Part shown: positions 40,719 to 50,335 of the stretch, in pieces
Position numbering within the stretch: position 1 is the first letter of the stretch
How the letters are laid out: each line of letters begins with the position of its first letter
Assembly (NCBI RefSeq): GCF_027622855.1
Contig: NZ_JAPZVR010000023.1
Span: forward strand, 1 to 60,211
Reading direction: 5' to 3'
Length of the DNA stretch: 60,211 nt
DNA from: Glycomyces algeriensis
GTDB taxonomy: Bacteria > Actinomycetota > Actinomycetes > Mycobacteriales > Micromonosporaceae
Made by a program: the position numbers and the translations under genes
The notes under the pieces: model-generated
Database searches by the model: none
Seen by the model: the letters and a program-made list of their open reading frames with translations, nothing else
Told to the model about the DNA's origin: nothing

Positions 40719-41594
40719 ATGGTGTCCACCGAGAACCGGCGCAAACCGGTCGGATTCAGGCCGGGCGTCGGCTCACGGGCCTCGCGGGCCCTCAACTTCA
40801 TCGGGCTGTGCGTGATCGCAGCGCTCTTCCTGATCCCGTTCTACCTGATCGTGCGCAACGCCCTCTCCACCACAGAGGACATCACCGCGCCGGGCTGGAT
40901 GTGGTTCCCCACCGACGTCCAGTGGGGCAACTTCACCGAGCTGTTCAACGACGACAAGGTGCCGATGGCGCGGAGCCTCCTGAACTCCGCCATGGTCTCC
41001 GTGCTCACCACCGTCGGCACGCTGTTCCTGTGCACGACGGCCGGGTACGGCCTGGCCCGCATCCCGTACCGGCACGCGGACAAGGTGTTCTACGCGATCC
41101 TGGCGACGCTCATGGTGCCCAGCGCGATCACGTTCCTGCCGAGCTTCGTGATGGTCTCCAGCCTCGGCTGGGTCTCGGACCTGCGAGGGCTGATCATTCC
41201 GACGCTGTTCAACGGGTTCGTGGCGTTCCTGTGCCGGCAGTACTTCCTGAGCTTCCCCCGGGAGCTCGAGGAGGCCGCCCGCGTGGACGGGTTGGGGTAC
41301 TGGGGTTCGTTCTGGCGCATCGTGATCCCCAACTCGAAGGGCTTCCTCGCCGCGATCGCGGTGATCACGTTCGTGACCTCATGGAACTCGTTCCTGTGGC
41401 CGCTGGTCATCGGGCGCTCGTCGGACTCGTGGACCGTGCAGGTCGCATTGTCGACGTTCCTGACCTCGCAGACGGTGAACCTGCCGCAGCTGTTCATGGC
41501 CGCCGCGGTGGCGATCCTGCCGCTGGTGTTCGTGTTCCTGTTCCTGCAGCGCTTTCTGGTGCAGGGCGTGGCGCAGACCGGCCTCAAGGGGTGA
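40719..41594 (+). CDS. Sugar ABC transporter permease, MalG-like
   Basis: 291 aa, six helices. The EAA motif is EEAARVDGLGYWGSFWRIVIP near residue 184-204. The N-terminal segment ALSTTEDITAPGWMWFPTDVQWGNF is typical of MalG-type carbohydrate permeases. GTG 40710 overlapping the upstream TGA (GTGA) is an alternative start; ATG 40719 gives better spacing to GGAAGG. Either way it is translationally coupled to the MalF-like gene. A strong hairpin follows at 41673. Confidence 0.93.
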   Translation: MVSTENRRKPVGFRPGVGSRASRALNFIGLCVIAALFLIPFYLIVRNALSTTEDITAPGWMWFPTDVQWGNFTELFNDDKVPMARSLLNSAMVSVLTTVGTLFLCTTAGYGLARIPYRHADKVFYAILATLMVPSAITFLPSFVMVSSLGWVSDLRGLIIPTLFNGFVAFLCRQYFLSFPRELEEAARVDGLGYWGSFWRIVIPNSKGFLAAIAVITFVTSWNSFLWPLVIGRSSDSWTVQVALSTFLTSQTVNLPQLFMAAAVAILPLVFVFLFLQRFLVQGVAQTGLKG

Positions 41595-41672
41595 CCGAAG
41601 GGCCGCCTCGCTCCATACGCGACGCTCATAGGTGTTAATGTGAGCCCCACTTAGGTCACAGTGTGCCCAACC

Positions 41673-41696
41673 GGCCGCGGGTCCCCACCCGCGGCC
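41673..41696 (+). terminator. Terminator of the ABC importer operon
   Basis: GGCCGCGGGT-CCCC-ACCCGCGGCC, a perfect 10-bp stem. Confidence 0.7.
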
Positions 41697-41745
41697 GTGC
41701 GCTTTGACCCAGCCCGAAAGTCCCTTTTGCAAGGAGTCATCCCCA

Positions 41746-42132
41746 GTGGAAGAACTGAAGATCCGGTCCCCCTTCGGCGTGTGGGGCCTCACCCTCGTCA
41801 GCTTCGGCATCTACGGCCTGTTCTGGTACGCCAAGACCGCCACCCAGATCAAGGCCGTGAACCCGGACAACCCGAAGAACGTGAGCGGTTCCAGCCTCGT
41901 GGTGTGGATGCTGTTCGGCGCCATCACGCTGTTCATCGTCCCGATCATGAACTGGTTCAAGCTGTGCGCCTCCATCAAGGCCGAGCAGCAGGCCGCCGGC
42001 CTGACCCCCACGTTCAACACCGGCGTGGCCACCCTCCTGTGCTTCCTCGCCGGCACCAACCTCTGCTACATCCAGGCCCAGCAGAACCTGGTCGTCACCG
42101 CCGTGCAGGCCCGCCAGAGCGTCCCCGTCTAG
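41746..42132 (+). CDS. DUF4234 domain-containing membrane protein
   Basis: 128 aa. It begins MEELKIRSPFGVWGLTLVSFGIYGLFWY, the RSP-x-x-x-x-LL-x-x-ITxGIYxLxWY pattern of DUF4234, followed by KTATQIKAVN. Two to three further hydrophobic segments (VVWMLFGAITLFIVPIMN; VATLLCFLAGTNLCYIQAQQNL) follow. GTG 41746 is chosen for its AAGGAG site about 10 bases upstream. Function unknown; DUF4234 proteins are small membrane proteins widespread in Actinobacteria and Firmicutes. Confidence 0.87.
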   Translation: MEELKIRSPFGVWGLTLVSFGIYGLFWYAKTATQIKAVNPDNPKNVSGSSLVVWMLFGAITLFIVPIMNWFKLCASIKAEQQAAGLTPTFNTGVATLLCFLAGTNLCYIQAQQNLVVTAVQARQSVPV

Positions 42133-42161
42133 GACGCCCCTCGCCGTGAATCACGCGGAGG

Positions 42162-42197
42162 CGAAGCCCCCGGCCGAAGCATCGGCCGGGGGCTTCG
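42162..42197 (+). terminator. Strong terminator after the DUF4234 gene
   Basis: CGAAGCCCCCGGCCGA-AGCA-TCGGCCGGGGGCTTCG, a perfect 16-bp stem with a 4-base loop. It abuts a copy of the dispersed palindrome. Confidence 0.85.
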
Positions 42198-42222
42198 TGG
42201 TGCGTGACGCGTGATATGCCAC
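42197..42222. repeat. Dispersed ATGTSACAT palindrome, diverged copy
   Basis: GTGGTGCGTGACGCGTGATATGCCAC, split here as GTGGTGCG-TGACGCGTGA-TATGCCAC, is an imperfect 26-bp palindrome whose outer arms pair mostly through G.C and G.T. It lies upstream of the phosphoribosyltransferase promoter (TACCCT, 42262-42267). Confidence 0.5.
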
Positions 42223-42274
42223 TGGGCTCGTGCGGCGGCACCCCGGCAGCGCGCGAGCGGCTACCCTTGCCGCT

Positions 42275-42790
42275 GTGGATCTGACCGAATACGTGCCCAT
42301 CGTCCCCGACTTCCCCGAACCGGGGGTCGGCTTCCGCGACATCACGCCGCTGCTCGCCGCCCCTGACGCCTTCCGCGCCTCGGTCGACCGGCTCCTGGAG
42401 GCCTGCGCGGCCCACCCGTACGACGCGATCGCGGCGTTCGACGCCCGCGGCTTCCTGTGGGCCGCCCCGCTCGCCGACCGCACCGGCACGCCGCTCATCC
42501 CGATCCGCAAGGCCGGGAAGCTCCCGCGCGAGGCCGCGATCGAGACCTACCGCGGCGAGTACGCCGAGGTCCGCGTCGAGATGCACAAGGACGCCGTCCG
42601 CAAGGGCGACCGCGTCCTCCTGGTCGACGACGTCATCGCCACCGGCGAGTCCATGGCCGCCGGCGTGCGCCTGGTCGAAGGACTCGGCGGCACCGTGGCC
42701 GCCTGCGCCGCCCTCCTCGAGATCGCCGCCCTCTCGGGACGCGACCGCCTCGACGGCTACCCGGTGGTCTCGCTCCTCGGCAAGCTGTAG
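42275..42790 (+). CDS. apt: Adenine phosphoribosyltransferase
   Basis: 171 aa. The N-terminal VPIVPDFPEPGVGFRDITPLL is the hallmark of Apt (PDFPxxGIxFRDITPLL), and the PRPP loop VLLVDDVIATGESM lies near residue 115-128. Arg/Lys of the flexible loop are in PIRKAGKLPREA. It makes AMP from adenine and PRPP in purine salvage. GTG 42275 follows TACCCT by 7 bases, so the message is probably leaderless. It is not in the usual secD-secF-apt-relA cluster, suggesting either relocation or a second copy. Confidence 0.92.
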   Translation: MDLTEYVPIVPDFPEPGVGFRDITPLLAAPDAFRASVDRLLEACAAHPYDAIAAFDARGFLWAAPLADRTGTPLIPIRKAGKLPREAAIETYRGEYAEVRVEMHKDAVRKGDRVLLVDDVIATGESMAAGVRLVEGLGGTVAACAALLEIAALSGRDRLDGYPVVSLLGKL

Positions 42791-42804
42791 CCCCGTAGGG
42801 GCAA

Positions 42805-42845
42805 GCCAATGGCGCGTGACCGGTGATATGTCACGCGCCATTGGC
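42805..42845. repeat. Palindrome copy forming a bidirectional terminator
   Basis: A perfect 15-bp stem, GCCAATGGCGCGTGA with TCACGCGCCATTGGC, around an 11-base loop; GGTGATATGTCACGC at its centre is the family core. It occupies the 71-base gap between the convergent apt and KDPG aldolase genes. Confidence 0.75.
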
Positions 42846-42861
42846 ATTACACAAGAACGAC

Positions 42862-43461
42862 TCAGCCGACGAGCTTCGCCAGGTTCGCCGGGTCGGCCAG
42901 GGCCGAGCCCATGCCGATGACCGAGGCGCCGGCCTTGATGTAGGTGTCGATCTCGTCCGGGCCGACGCCGCCGGTGGCCACGAACTTCATGTCCGGGAAC
43001 GGCCCGTGCATGGCCTTGAACCAGTCCGGTCCGAGGGTGGAGGCCGGGAAGACCTTCACCCAGGTGCAGCCGAGGTCCCTTGCGAGCCCGACCTCGCTGG
43101 CCGTGGCCACGCCCGGCAGGTGCGGCAGGCCGGCCGCGTGCGAGGCCTCCAGCACCGCGGGGTTCAGGCCCGGCGCGATCGTGTAGGCCGCGCCCGCCGC
43201 GGCGGCGCGTTCGACGTGCCCGGCCGAGACCACGGTCCCCGCGCCGACGGCTCGCCCGCTCGGGCCCGCGGCCTTCACCGCAGCGGCGAGCGCCTCCTCC
43301 TGGCCGGGCTTCCCGATCGGGACCTCGACCAGGTCGAACCCGGCGTCCCACACGCGCTCGGAGAGCTCGACGGTCTCCTCGGCGGGCAGGCCCCGCCAGA
43401 TCGCCATGACGCGCTGCCCGGCGAAGAGGCGGTCGAAGAATGCGCCTTGGTCAATGGTCAC
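42862..43461 (-). CDS. eda: KDPG/KHG aldolase family protein
   Basis: 199 aa TIM barrel. The catalytic Glu lies in LVEVPIGKPGQEE near residue 46, GAGTV is conserved, and the Schiff-base Lys lies in WVKVFPAS near 136. TGGVGPDEIDTYIKAG binds phosphate near 165-180. It cleaves 2-keto-3-deoxy-6-phosphogluconate to pyruvate and glyceraldehyde 3-phosphate; the 6-phosphogalactonate isomer is equally possible. The GTG start overlaps the kinase stop (GTGA), so translation is coupled to the preceding kinase. Confidence 0.9.
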   Translation of the reverse strand: MTIDQGAFFDRLFAGQRVMAIWRGLPAEETVELSERVWDAGFDLVEVPIGKPGQEEALAAAVKAAGPSGRAVGAGTVVSAGHVERAAAAGAAYTIAPGLNPAVLEASHAAGLPHLPGVATASEVGLARDLGCTWVKVFPASTLGPDWFKAMHGPFPDMKFVATGGVGPDEIDTYIKAGASVIGMGSALADPANLAKLVG

Positions 43462-44372
43462 TGGTCCTCCAGGATGGCTCGGACGGTCTCGGGTGGCGGC
43501 GGGGGCGCGAGGTCCCCGACGGTCTGGAGGGCGCCGGCGGCGAGCCGGTGGCCCAGCCGCATGGACGCCTCGAGGGAGGCGTCCTGCAAGCGGCCGTAGA
43601 GGAATCCGGCGGCGAACGCGTCGCCGGCGCCGACCGGTTCGACCACGTCGACCGGTTCGGCGGGGGAGTAGGCGCTCTTGCCGCCCTCGAACGCGGTGAC
43701 CCCGTTGCCGCCGTCCTTGACGACGAGCACGCCGGTGCCGGGCAGGAGCTCGCGGACGTCGTCGGCGGTCGCCGTGCCCCACAGGGTCTGGGCCTCGTCG
43801 AGCCCCACGAACGCGATGTCGGCGGCGTCGGCGAGCCGCCGCAGCGCCGGCCCGGCCTCGCTCACAGGCCAGAGCGCGGGACGGTAGTTGACATCGAAGC
43901 TCACCAGCGCCGGGTCCAGGGCCCGGTCGATGAGGAGTTCGTCGACGAGCGCGGCGCAGGTGTCGGAGAGGACCGGCGTGATGCCCGAGAGGTGCAGCAG
44001 GCGCGGCGGCGCGATGCCGTCGAGGTGCCCGGGGCGCATGGTCGAGGCGGCCGAGCCGCGCCGGTAGTAGTGGACGCGGGTGCCCTCAGGCCCGGGGTCC
44101 TTGAAGTAGACGCCGGTGGGCCGCTCGGTGTCGGTCTGGACGAGGCTGCAGTCGACGCCGGCGTCGTCGAGGACGTCGCGGATGCGCCGTCCGAGCGGGT
44201 CGTCGCCGATCTTGCCGCACCAGGCGGTGCCGGCGCCGAGGCGCGCGAGGGCGACGGCGACGTTGGATTCGGCTCCGGCGACGCCCATGTGGAGGTCGAC
44301 GGCGCCGCGCAGGGGTTCGGCGGCGGCGGGGGCGAGGACGATCATCGACTCGCCCAGGCACAGGACGTCCAT
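43458..44372 (-). CDS. PfkB family sugar kinase, probable 2-keto-3-deoxygluconate kinase
   Basis: 304 aa ribokinase fold. It begins MDVLCLGESMIVLAP; GVAGAESNVAVALARLG is the substrate/lid segment, YYRRGSAASTMRP near residue 107-119 is a KdgK-type sugar contact, and VEPVGAGDAFAAGFLYG near 247-263 carries the catalytic Asp. Phosphorylation of KDG (or KDGal), followed by the coupled aldolase, would feed uronates or aldonates into central metabolism. No dehydratase or isomerase is in the window, so the upstream sugar is open. No clear promoter was identified. Confidence 0.88.
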   Translation of the reverse strand: MDVLCLGESMIVLAPAAAEPLRGAVDLHMGVAGAESNVAVALARLGAGTAWCGKIGDDPLGRRIRDVLDDAGVDCSLVQTDTERPTGVYFKDPGPEGTRVHYYRRGSAASTMRPGHLDGIAPPRLLHLSGITPVLSDTCAALVDELLIDRALDPALVSFDVNYRPALWPVSEAGPALRRLADAADIAFVGLDEAQTLWGTATADDVRELLPGTGVLVVKDGGNGVTAFEGGKSAYSPAEPVDVVEPVGAGDAFAAGFLYGRLQDASLEASMRLGHRLAAGALQTVGDLAPPPPPETVRAILEDQ

Positions 44373-44561
44373 GTGGCTCCGTTCGTGTCCGCGTGTGCAA
44401 GGGGTGGGCAGACGGAGCTTCAGCCTACCGACTGGAAAACGCATACAGACAGGGGCCATGCGGCGGCGGGCGCCGATCGCCCGCCGCGGCGCGCCGTCCC
44501 GTGCCGCCCGCCCCCGTCCGCGTAGACTGTGTGACACAGGCCTCTCACCTTGGAGCCGGAC

Positions 44562-44972
44562 ATGACCGACCTGCGTCTGGTGAAGCTCTTCGCGTGGACG
44601 ATCGGCGTGCTCACCCTGCTGTGGATGCTCACCGAGTGCCTCGGCGGGGTGGACGAGACCGACCCGGGATACCAGGACCTCGACCGCGACGCCGAGCAGA
44701 TCGCCGCCGACTGCGAGCACGCCTGGCAGGCCTTCGACCTGGCCGCCGAGGCCGACGGCGAGAACGTGGACGGCGTGCTCGACCAGATCGACACGATCGG
44801 CACCGGCATCGTCGACCCCAACCTCAAGTCGCTCACGTCGGGCTTCGCGGTGCGGGTCCAGGAGATGGTCGCGAGCGTGCCGGAGGGGGACGCGGACGCG
44901 CTCGAGGAGGCCCAGGCGGCGTTCCGCGACGACGCCTCGCTGGATCTGGCGATGCGCTGCCCGCTGCGGTGA
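44562..44972 (+). CDS. Membrane-anchored hypothetical protein
   Basis: 136 aa. One N-terminal hydrophobic helix (LFAWTIGVLTLLWMLTECL) is followed by an acidic soluble domain of about 100 residues (DPGYQDLDRDAEQIAADCEH...). The three cysteines are at the helix end, mid-domain and C-terminus. GGAG lies 6 bases before ATG 44562. TAGACT at 44523-44528 is a likely -10 box, overlapping the perfect 13-bp palindrome CTGTGTGACACAG (44527-44539), possibly an operator. No family recognised. Confidence 0.7.
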   Translation: MTDLRLVKLFAWTIGVLTLLWMLTECLGGVDETDPGYQDLDRDAEQIAADCEHAWQAFDLAAEADGENVDGVLDQIDTIGTGIVDPNLKSLTSGFAVRVQEMVASVPEGDADALEEAQAAFRDDASLDLAMRCPLR

Positions 44973-44998
44973 ACCGGTCCGAAACCTGGACACAGGTA

Positions 44999-45065
44999 TT
45001 GACAGTGTTCGAAATTGCCGCTAACTTCTACACGTTCGAACATCCTTCTGTGCGAAGGGTGTTCG
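44999..45065 (+). promoter_or_regulatory. Strong promoter and hairpin heading a 375-base non-coding stretch
   Basis: TTGACA (44999-45004), a 17-base spacer and TAACTT (45022-45027) form one of the best promoters in the window. It is followed at once by a 12-bp hairpin with one G.T pair (CGAACATCCTTC/GAAGGGTGTTCG, 45037-45065). No supportable gene lies between 45066 and the TTG start at 45442. The transcript may be a long leader of the SNF2 gene or an independent small RNA; the rest of the gap shows nothing recognisable. Confidence 0.6.
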
Positions 45066-45441
45066 GTGCACCTCAATGCGGAGGGACGCGGCACGGCGCG
45101 CGAGCGCCCGGTCCGCCCGCGCCTCCGCGCGGACTTTGCTCTGGGGTTGACGGGGCGAGTCCGCCCGAAGGCGCCCGGGCCGCGTGAACGCGCGGTCCCG
45201 TGCGGCGACGGGCGGGCCCGCCCCGTTCCTGCGCCGCGGGCCTACGTCCCGGGGCGCGTCCCGATAGGCCGGTCCCCGCCAGTGCAAGCGTTCGTCTGCA
45301 TGCGCACACCGCCGAGTTGGCAGATGACCGCCGAGCTGGGGTTTCACACATTCCCAGGCGTCGCCCGCGGAGCGCGCGTTTGGGTTCGGGGCCGCGCTTG
45401 TGGCAAAATGGCACGTCTGCCGTTGACCCGTAGGAGCCTCG

Positions 45442-47345
<1,904 letters not shown>

Positions 47346-47349
<4 letters not shown>

Positions 47350-47918
47350 GCGACCCGTACGGACGGACCTGGTGGGGCCGCAAATGGTGGCGGGCCCTGG
47401 AGACCATCGGCCTGAACTACCCCGACCAGCGCATCGTCAAAGGCCGCGCCCTCGCCGGGCACGGCGCCGTGACCGGCATGTCGATCGACGCCGGCAGCGT
47501 CACGGGCCGCGTCACCGACAACGGCCGCACCTTCGAGACCGAGATCCAGATCCCCGTCTACAACGCGTCCGCGTGGGCCGCCGGGATGACCGCGCTGTCC
47601 CTGTCGCCCTCGTGCGTGGCCGGACTGCTCGCCGGGCGCCTGCCCAAGCGCATCGACGACGTCCTCGCCGAGACCGGGATGCGCCTGCTGCCCAAGAAGT
47701 TCGTCACCGAGGACCACAACCGCATCACCGCGACCTGCCCCTGCGCCGACAGCCGCGAAGTGTGCGCCCACATCATGGCGCTCGCCCTGGTCAGCGCCGC
47801 GAAGATGGACGACGACCCGTGGCTGGTCCTTCTCCTGCGCGGCGGCCCCACCCGCGACCTCGCCGGGCGGCTGCGCGCCGCGCGGGTCGCGAGCATGGAC
47901 GCCGCTCAGCCCGTCTGA
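47346..47918 (+). CDS. SWIM zinc finger protein, SNF2 partner
   Basis: 190 aa. The N-terminal segment RTWWGRKWWRALETIG is typical of SNF2-linked SWIM proteins. The zinc site CPCADSREVCAH (CxCx6CxH, near residue 131-142) is complete. GTG 47346 overlaps the helicase TGA stop (GTGA), so the two are translationally coupled and probably form one complex. SWIM domains bind DNA or proteins. Function of the pair in bacteria is poorly known. Confidence 0.92.
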
Positions 47919-47935
47919 GCCCGCCGAACACGCCG

Positions 47936-47963
47936 AAGCCGGGCCGCGTTCGCGGCCCGGCTT
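47936..47963. terminator. Terminator between convergent genes
   Basis: AAGCCGGGCCGCG-TT-CGCGGCCCGGCTT, a perfect 13-bp stem followed by TCG, between the SWIM gene and the Rpn-like gene. Confidence 0.8.
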
Positions 47964-47978
47964 TCGCATGCGCGGGGA

Positions 47979-48845
47979 TCAGCTATGCCAGTGTCGGCCC
48001 TTGGCGGACCGGACCCGCTCGACGATCCAGGCGTCGAGCCGGGTCAAGTCCTCGCAGGCCTCGATCTCCGCCCGCCGCTCGGCGGGCACCTCGCCGTCGG
48101 ACTCCAGCATGAGCAGCAGCGTCGTCCGGGCGTGGCGCACGGCGCCTTCGTCGCGGCCCTTGGTGAGCAGCTCCTCGGTGTACTCCGAGTGGTAGAGACG
48201 GGCTTCGGTCTTCATCAGTGCCTCCAGCAAGGTCGCAGGCTCCTTGGCCAAAGTGGTGAGCAGGAATCTCGCATAGTCGGCCGCTCGTCCTGGCTCGATG
48301 GTGCCGAGCCAGCGGTCGAGCGTCGAGACGAACAGTTCGGTCGGAATGGTCTTCGGCTGCCGGCGCATGACCGCCGCGGCGACGGCCGCGGCCGCGTTCG
48401 GCGGCGCCTCGTCGGCACCCAGGTCCGGCATGTTCCCGGGGCCCACGGTCGCCACCGCGACCGTACTGCCCGGGCCCATGGCGATCCCGCGGCGGAACCG
48501 CCGCGCGAGCGCATCGGTGCGGCACAGCATCAGCAGCACGACCGGGACGCGGTGGTCCTCGAAGGCGTGGGTCAGGTAGCCGGGCAACCGGTGGTACTTG
48601 TCCTCGCTCCACTCGTTCTGGACCTCGCAGACGACGATCAGCTCCGCGCCGTCCGCGAAACCGAGCCGGACGACGCCGTCCGCCCGGCGCTCGGTCGGAC
48701 CCGACGAGCCCACCGCGCCCGAGCGCGTCTCAGCCTTGACGCACTTCGCGCCGCGCGGACCGCCGGCCAGCGCCAGCATCCACGGCACCGACGCCGGCTC
48801 GTCCTGGATCAGCTTCACGAGGATCTCGTGGAACTCTCCTGGCAT
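47979..48845 (-). CDS. Rpn/PD-(D/E)XK-type nuclease-like protein
   Basis: 288 aa. It begins MPGEFHEILVKLIQDEPA, then RRADGVVRLGFADGAELIVVCEVQNEWSEDKYHRLPGYLTHAF. The D...E-x-Q pattern (about residues 68-88) is the PD-(D/E)XK core used in Rpn-type recombination-promoting nucleases and related transposase-like proteins. The middle and C-terminal part (YARFLLTTLAKE, EYTEELLTKGRDEGAVRHAR) matches actinobacterial relatives, which often end in a variable helical tail. GAGGAG precedes ATG 48845. Whether it cuts DNA is untested. Confidence 0.8.
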   Translation of the reverse strand: MPGEFHEILVKLIQDEPASVPWMLALAGGPRGAKCVKAETRSGAVGSSGPTERRADGVVRLGFADGAELIVVCEVQNEWSEDKYHRLPGYLTHAFEDHRVPVVLLMLCRTDALARRFRRGIAMGPGSTVAVATVGPGNMPDLGADEAPPNAAAAVAAAVMRRQPKTIPTELFVSTLDRWLGTIEPGRAADYARFLLTTLAKEPATLLEALMKTEARLYHSEYTEELLTKGRDEGAVRHARTTLLLMLESDGEVPAERRAEIEACEDLTRLDAWIVERVRSAKGRHWHS

Positions 48846-48964
48846 TGACTCCTCTTTCCATATCGGGGAATGCACCCGAGAGAACGAGGAACGAACCGGA
48901 CGGACACGGCACTGTCGGAAAGCCGACACCATGCGCCCCAAGGAGACTCGATAGCGAACGCCGC

Positions 48965-49615
48965 TCAGGCCAGCGTCACCGTCATCCCGGAACCGCTGGC
49001 GGACACCGAGACCGACAGCATGTCCGGCACCCGCGGCAGCCCCTCCGACGCCTCGCCCTTGTAATCGCCTACCACCACCGTGGCCGCCCCTGCGGCCCTC
49101 GCCGAAGCCAGACCCGCCGGCGCGTCCTCGAACACCACCGCCTCCGCCGCGTCGAACCCCAGCGCCTTCGCCGCCAGCATGTACGGCTGCGGATGCGGCT
49201 TGCCCCTCGTCACGTCGTCAGCGGCCACCAGGATCTTCGGCAGCGGAATCCCCACGGCCGCAAGCCGGCGCAGCGTCAACGCCCGCGTCGCCGACGTCAC
49301 CACCGCCCACCGGTCCCGGTCCAGGCCGCCGAGCAGCGCCGCCGAACCCGGAATCTCACTGATCCCGTCCGTGCGGTCGATCTCCTCCGCCTCGATCCGA
49401 TCGGTCTCCGCCACCACGTCCACACCGTGCGGCGCGAACTCCGCCACCACCTCGATCGTCGGCCGCCCGTGCGCCACCGCCAGAATCGCCGAAGCCTCCA
49501 GACCGTGCCGGCCGGCGAACCGACCCCACGCCCGCTCCACCGACGCCGTCGAATCGACCAGCGTCCCGTCCATGTCGAACAGCAGCACCGCAGCCGTCAG
49601 CACCGAATCACCCAT
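48965..49615 (-). CDS. HAD family phosphatase (beta-PGM/sugar phosphatase type)
   Basis: 216 aa. LLFDMDGTLVDSTASVERAW is motif I, VVTSATRAL motif II, RGKPHPQPYMLAAKALG motif III and VVFEDAPAGLASARAAG motif IV. The small helical C1 cap sits between motifs I and II. The pattern is that of YfbT/YniC-like hexose-6-phosphate phosphatases. ATG 49615 is used (AGGAGG 8 bases upstream); an ATG two codons earlier is too close to the ribosome site. It is unrelated to the two Cof-type HAD genes near 3-6 kb. Confidence 0.92.
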   Translation of the reverse strand: MGDSVLTAAVLLFDMDGTLVDSTASVERAWGRFAGRHGLEASAILAVAHGRPTIEVVAEFAPHGVDVVAETDRIEAEEIDRTDGISEIPGSAALLGGLDRDRWAVVTSATRALTLRRLAAVGIPLPKILVAADDVTRGKPHPQPYMLAAKALGFDAAEAVVFEDAPAGLASARAAGAATVVVGDYKGEASEGLPRVPDMLSVSVSASGSGMTVTLA

Positions 49616-49772
49616 GTACATACCCTCCTCGAGTCACCGGACATGCACGGTATCAACGGAACATGACGACCACGCTAACTCTCACGAAGGATTCGCGCCC
49701 GCCCGCCGTGAGCCCCCGCCACCCCGCAGATAACGGTTGCGCGAAACCGGACGACCACTTACCGTCGACACC

Positions 49773-50306
49773 GTGCCAGCACTGACACTCCCCACCGCAC
49801 GCGTCGGACCCTCCTACACCGAAGGCGTCCGCGAATTCCTCGCCGAAGGCCGCGGCGGACCCGACGACCACTCCCTCTTCCGCAACCTCATCCGCGAAGC
49901 CGGCCGCCCCGATGACACCCCGGCATGGCTCGAACGCGCCCTCGCCTTCGAACGCCGCCTCATCACCGACCCGCCCGCCGACTTCGTCCCCTCCACCACC
50001 TACTGGTGGACCGAGGGCGACACCTACCTCGGCCGCATCAACCTCCGCCACCGCCTCAACGAGCAGCTCAGCGACATCGGCGGCCACATCGGCTACGACG
50101 TCCGCCCCACCGCCCGCCGCCGCGGCCACGCCACCGCCATGCTCGCCGCGGTCCTGCCCCTCGCCGCAGACCTCGGCATCGACAAGGCACTCATCACCTG
50201 CGACACCGAGAACACCGCCTCCCGCAAGGTCATCGAAGCCAACGGCGGGGTACTCGAAGACGAACGCGGCGGCAGACTCCGGTTCTGGGTGCCTACCGCG
50301 CCATAG
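49773..50306 (+). CDS. GNAT family N-acetyltransferase
   Basis: 177 aa. The acetyl-CoA site is GYDVRPTARRRGHATAML (RxxGxA motif near residue 113-126), followed by GIDKALITCDTENTASRKVIEANGGVLED, the usual Asn/Lys/Glu C-terminal half. This subgroup (RimJ/RimL-like, COG3981) acetylates amino groups of small molecules or proteins. GTG 49773 follows TACCGT (49760-49765) by 7 bases, suggesting a leaderless mRNA. It is divergent from the HAD gene; a methyltransferase follows 29 bases later on the same strand. Confidence 0.9.
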   Translation: MPALTLPTARVGPSYTEGVREFLAEGRGGPDDHSLFRNLIREAGRPDDTPAWLERALAFERRLITDPPADFVPSTTYWWTEGDTYLGRINLRHRLNEQLSDIGGHIGYDVRPTARRRGHATAMLAAVLPLAADLGIDKALITCDTENTASRKVIEANGGVLEDERGGRLRFWVPTAP

Positions 50307-50335
50307 CAATGCAAGCACACAGGTTGGGGGACTAG

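Noticed and set aside
45030..45065. LexA (SOS) box near the 44999 promoter
   Set aside because: GTTCGAAC is present but the halves overlap instead of being separated by four bases as in the actinobacterial SOS box; the symmetric hairpin explains the pattern better.
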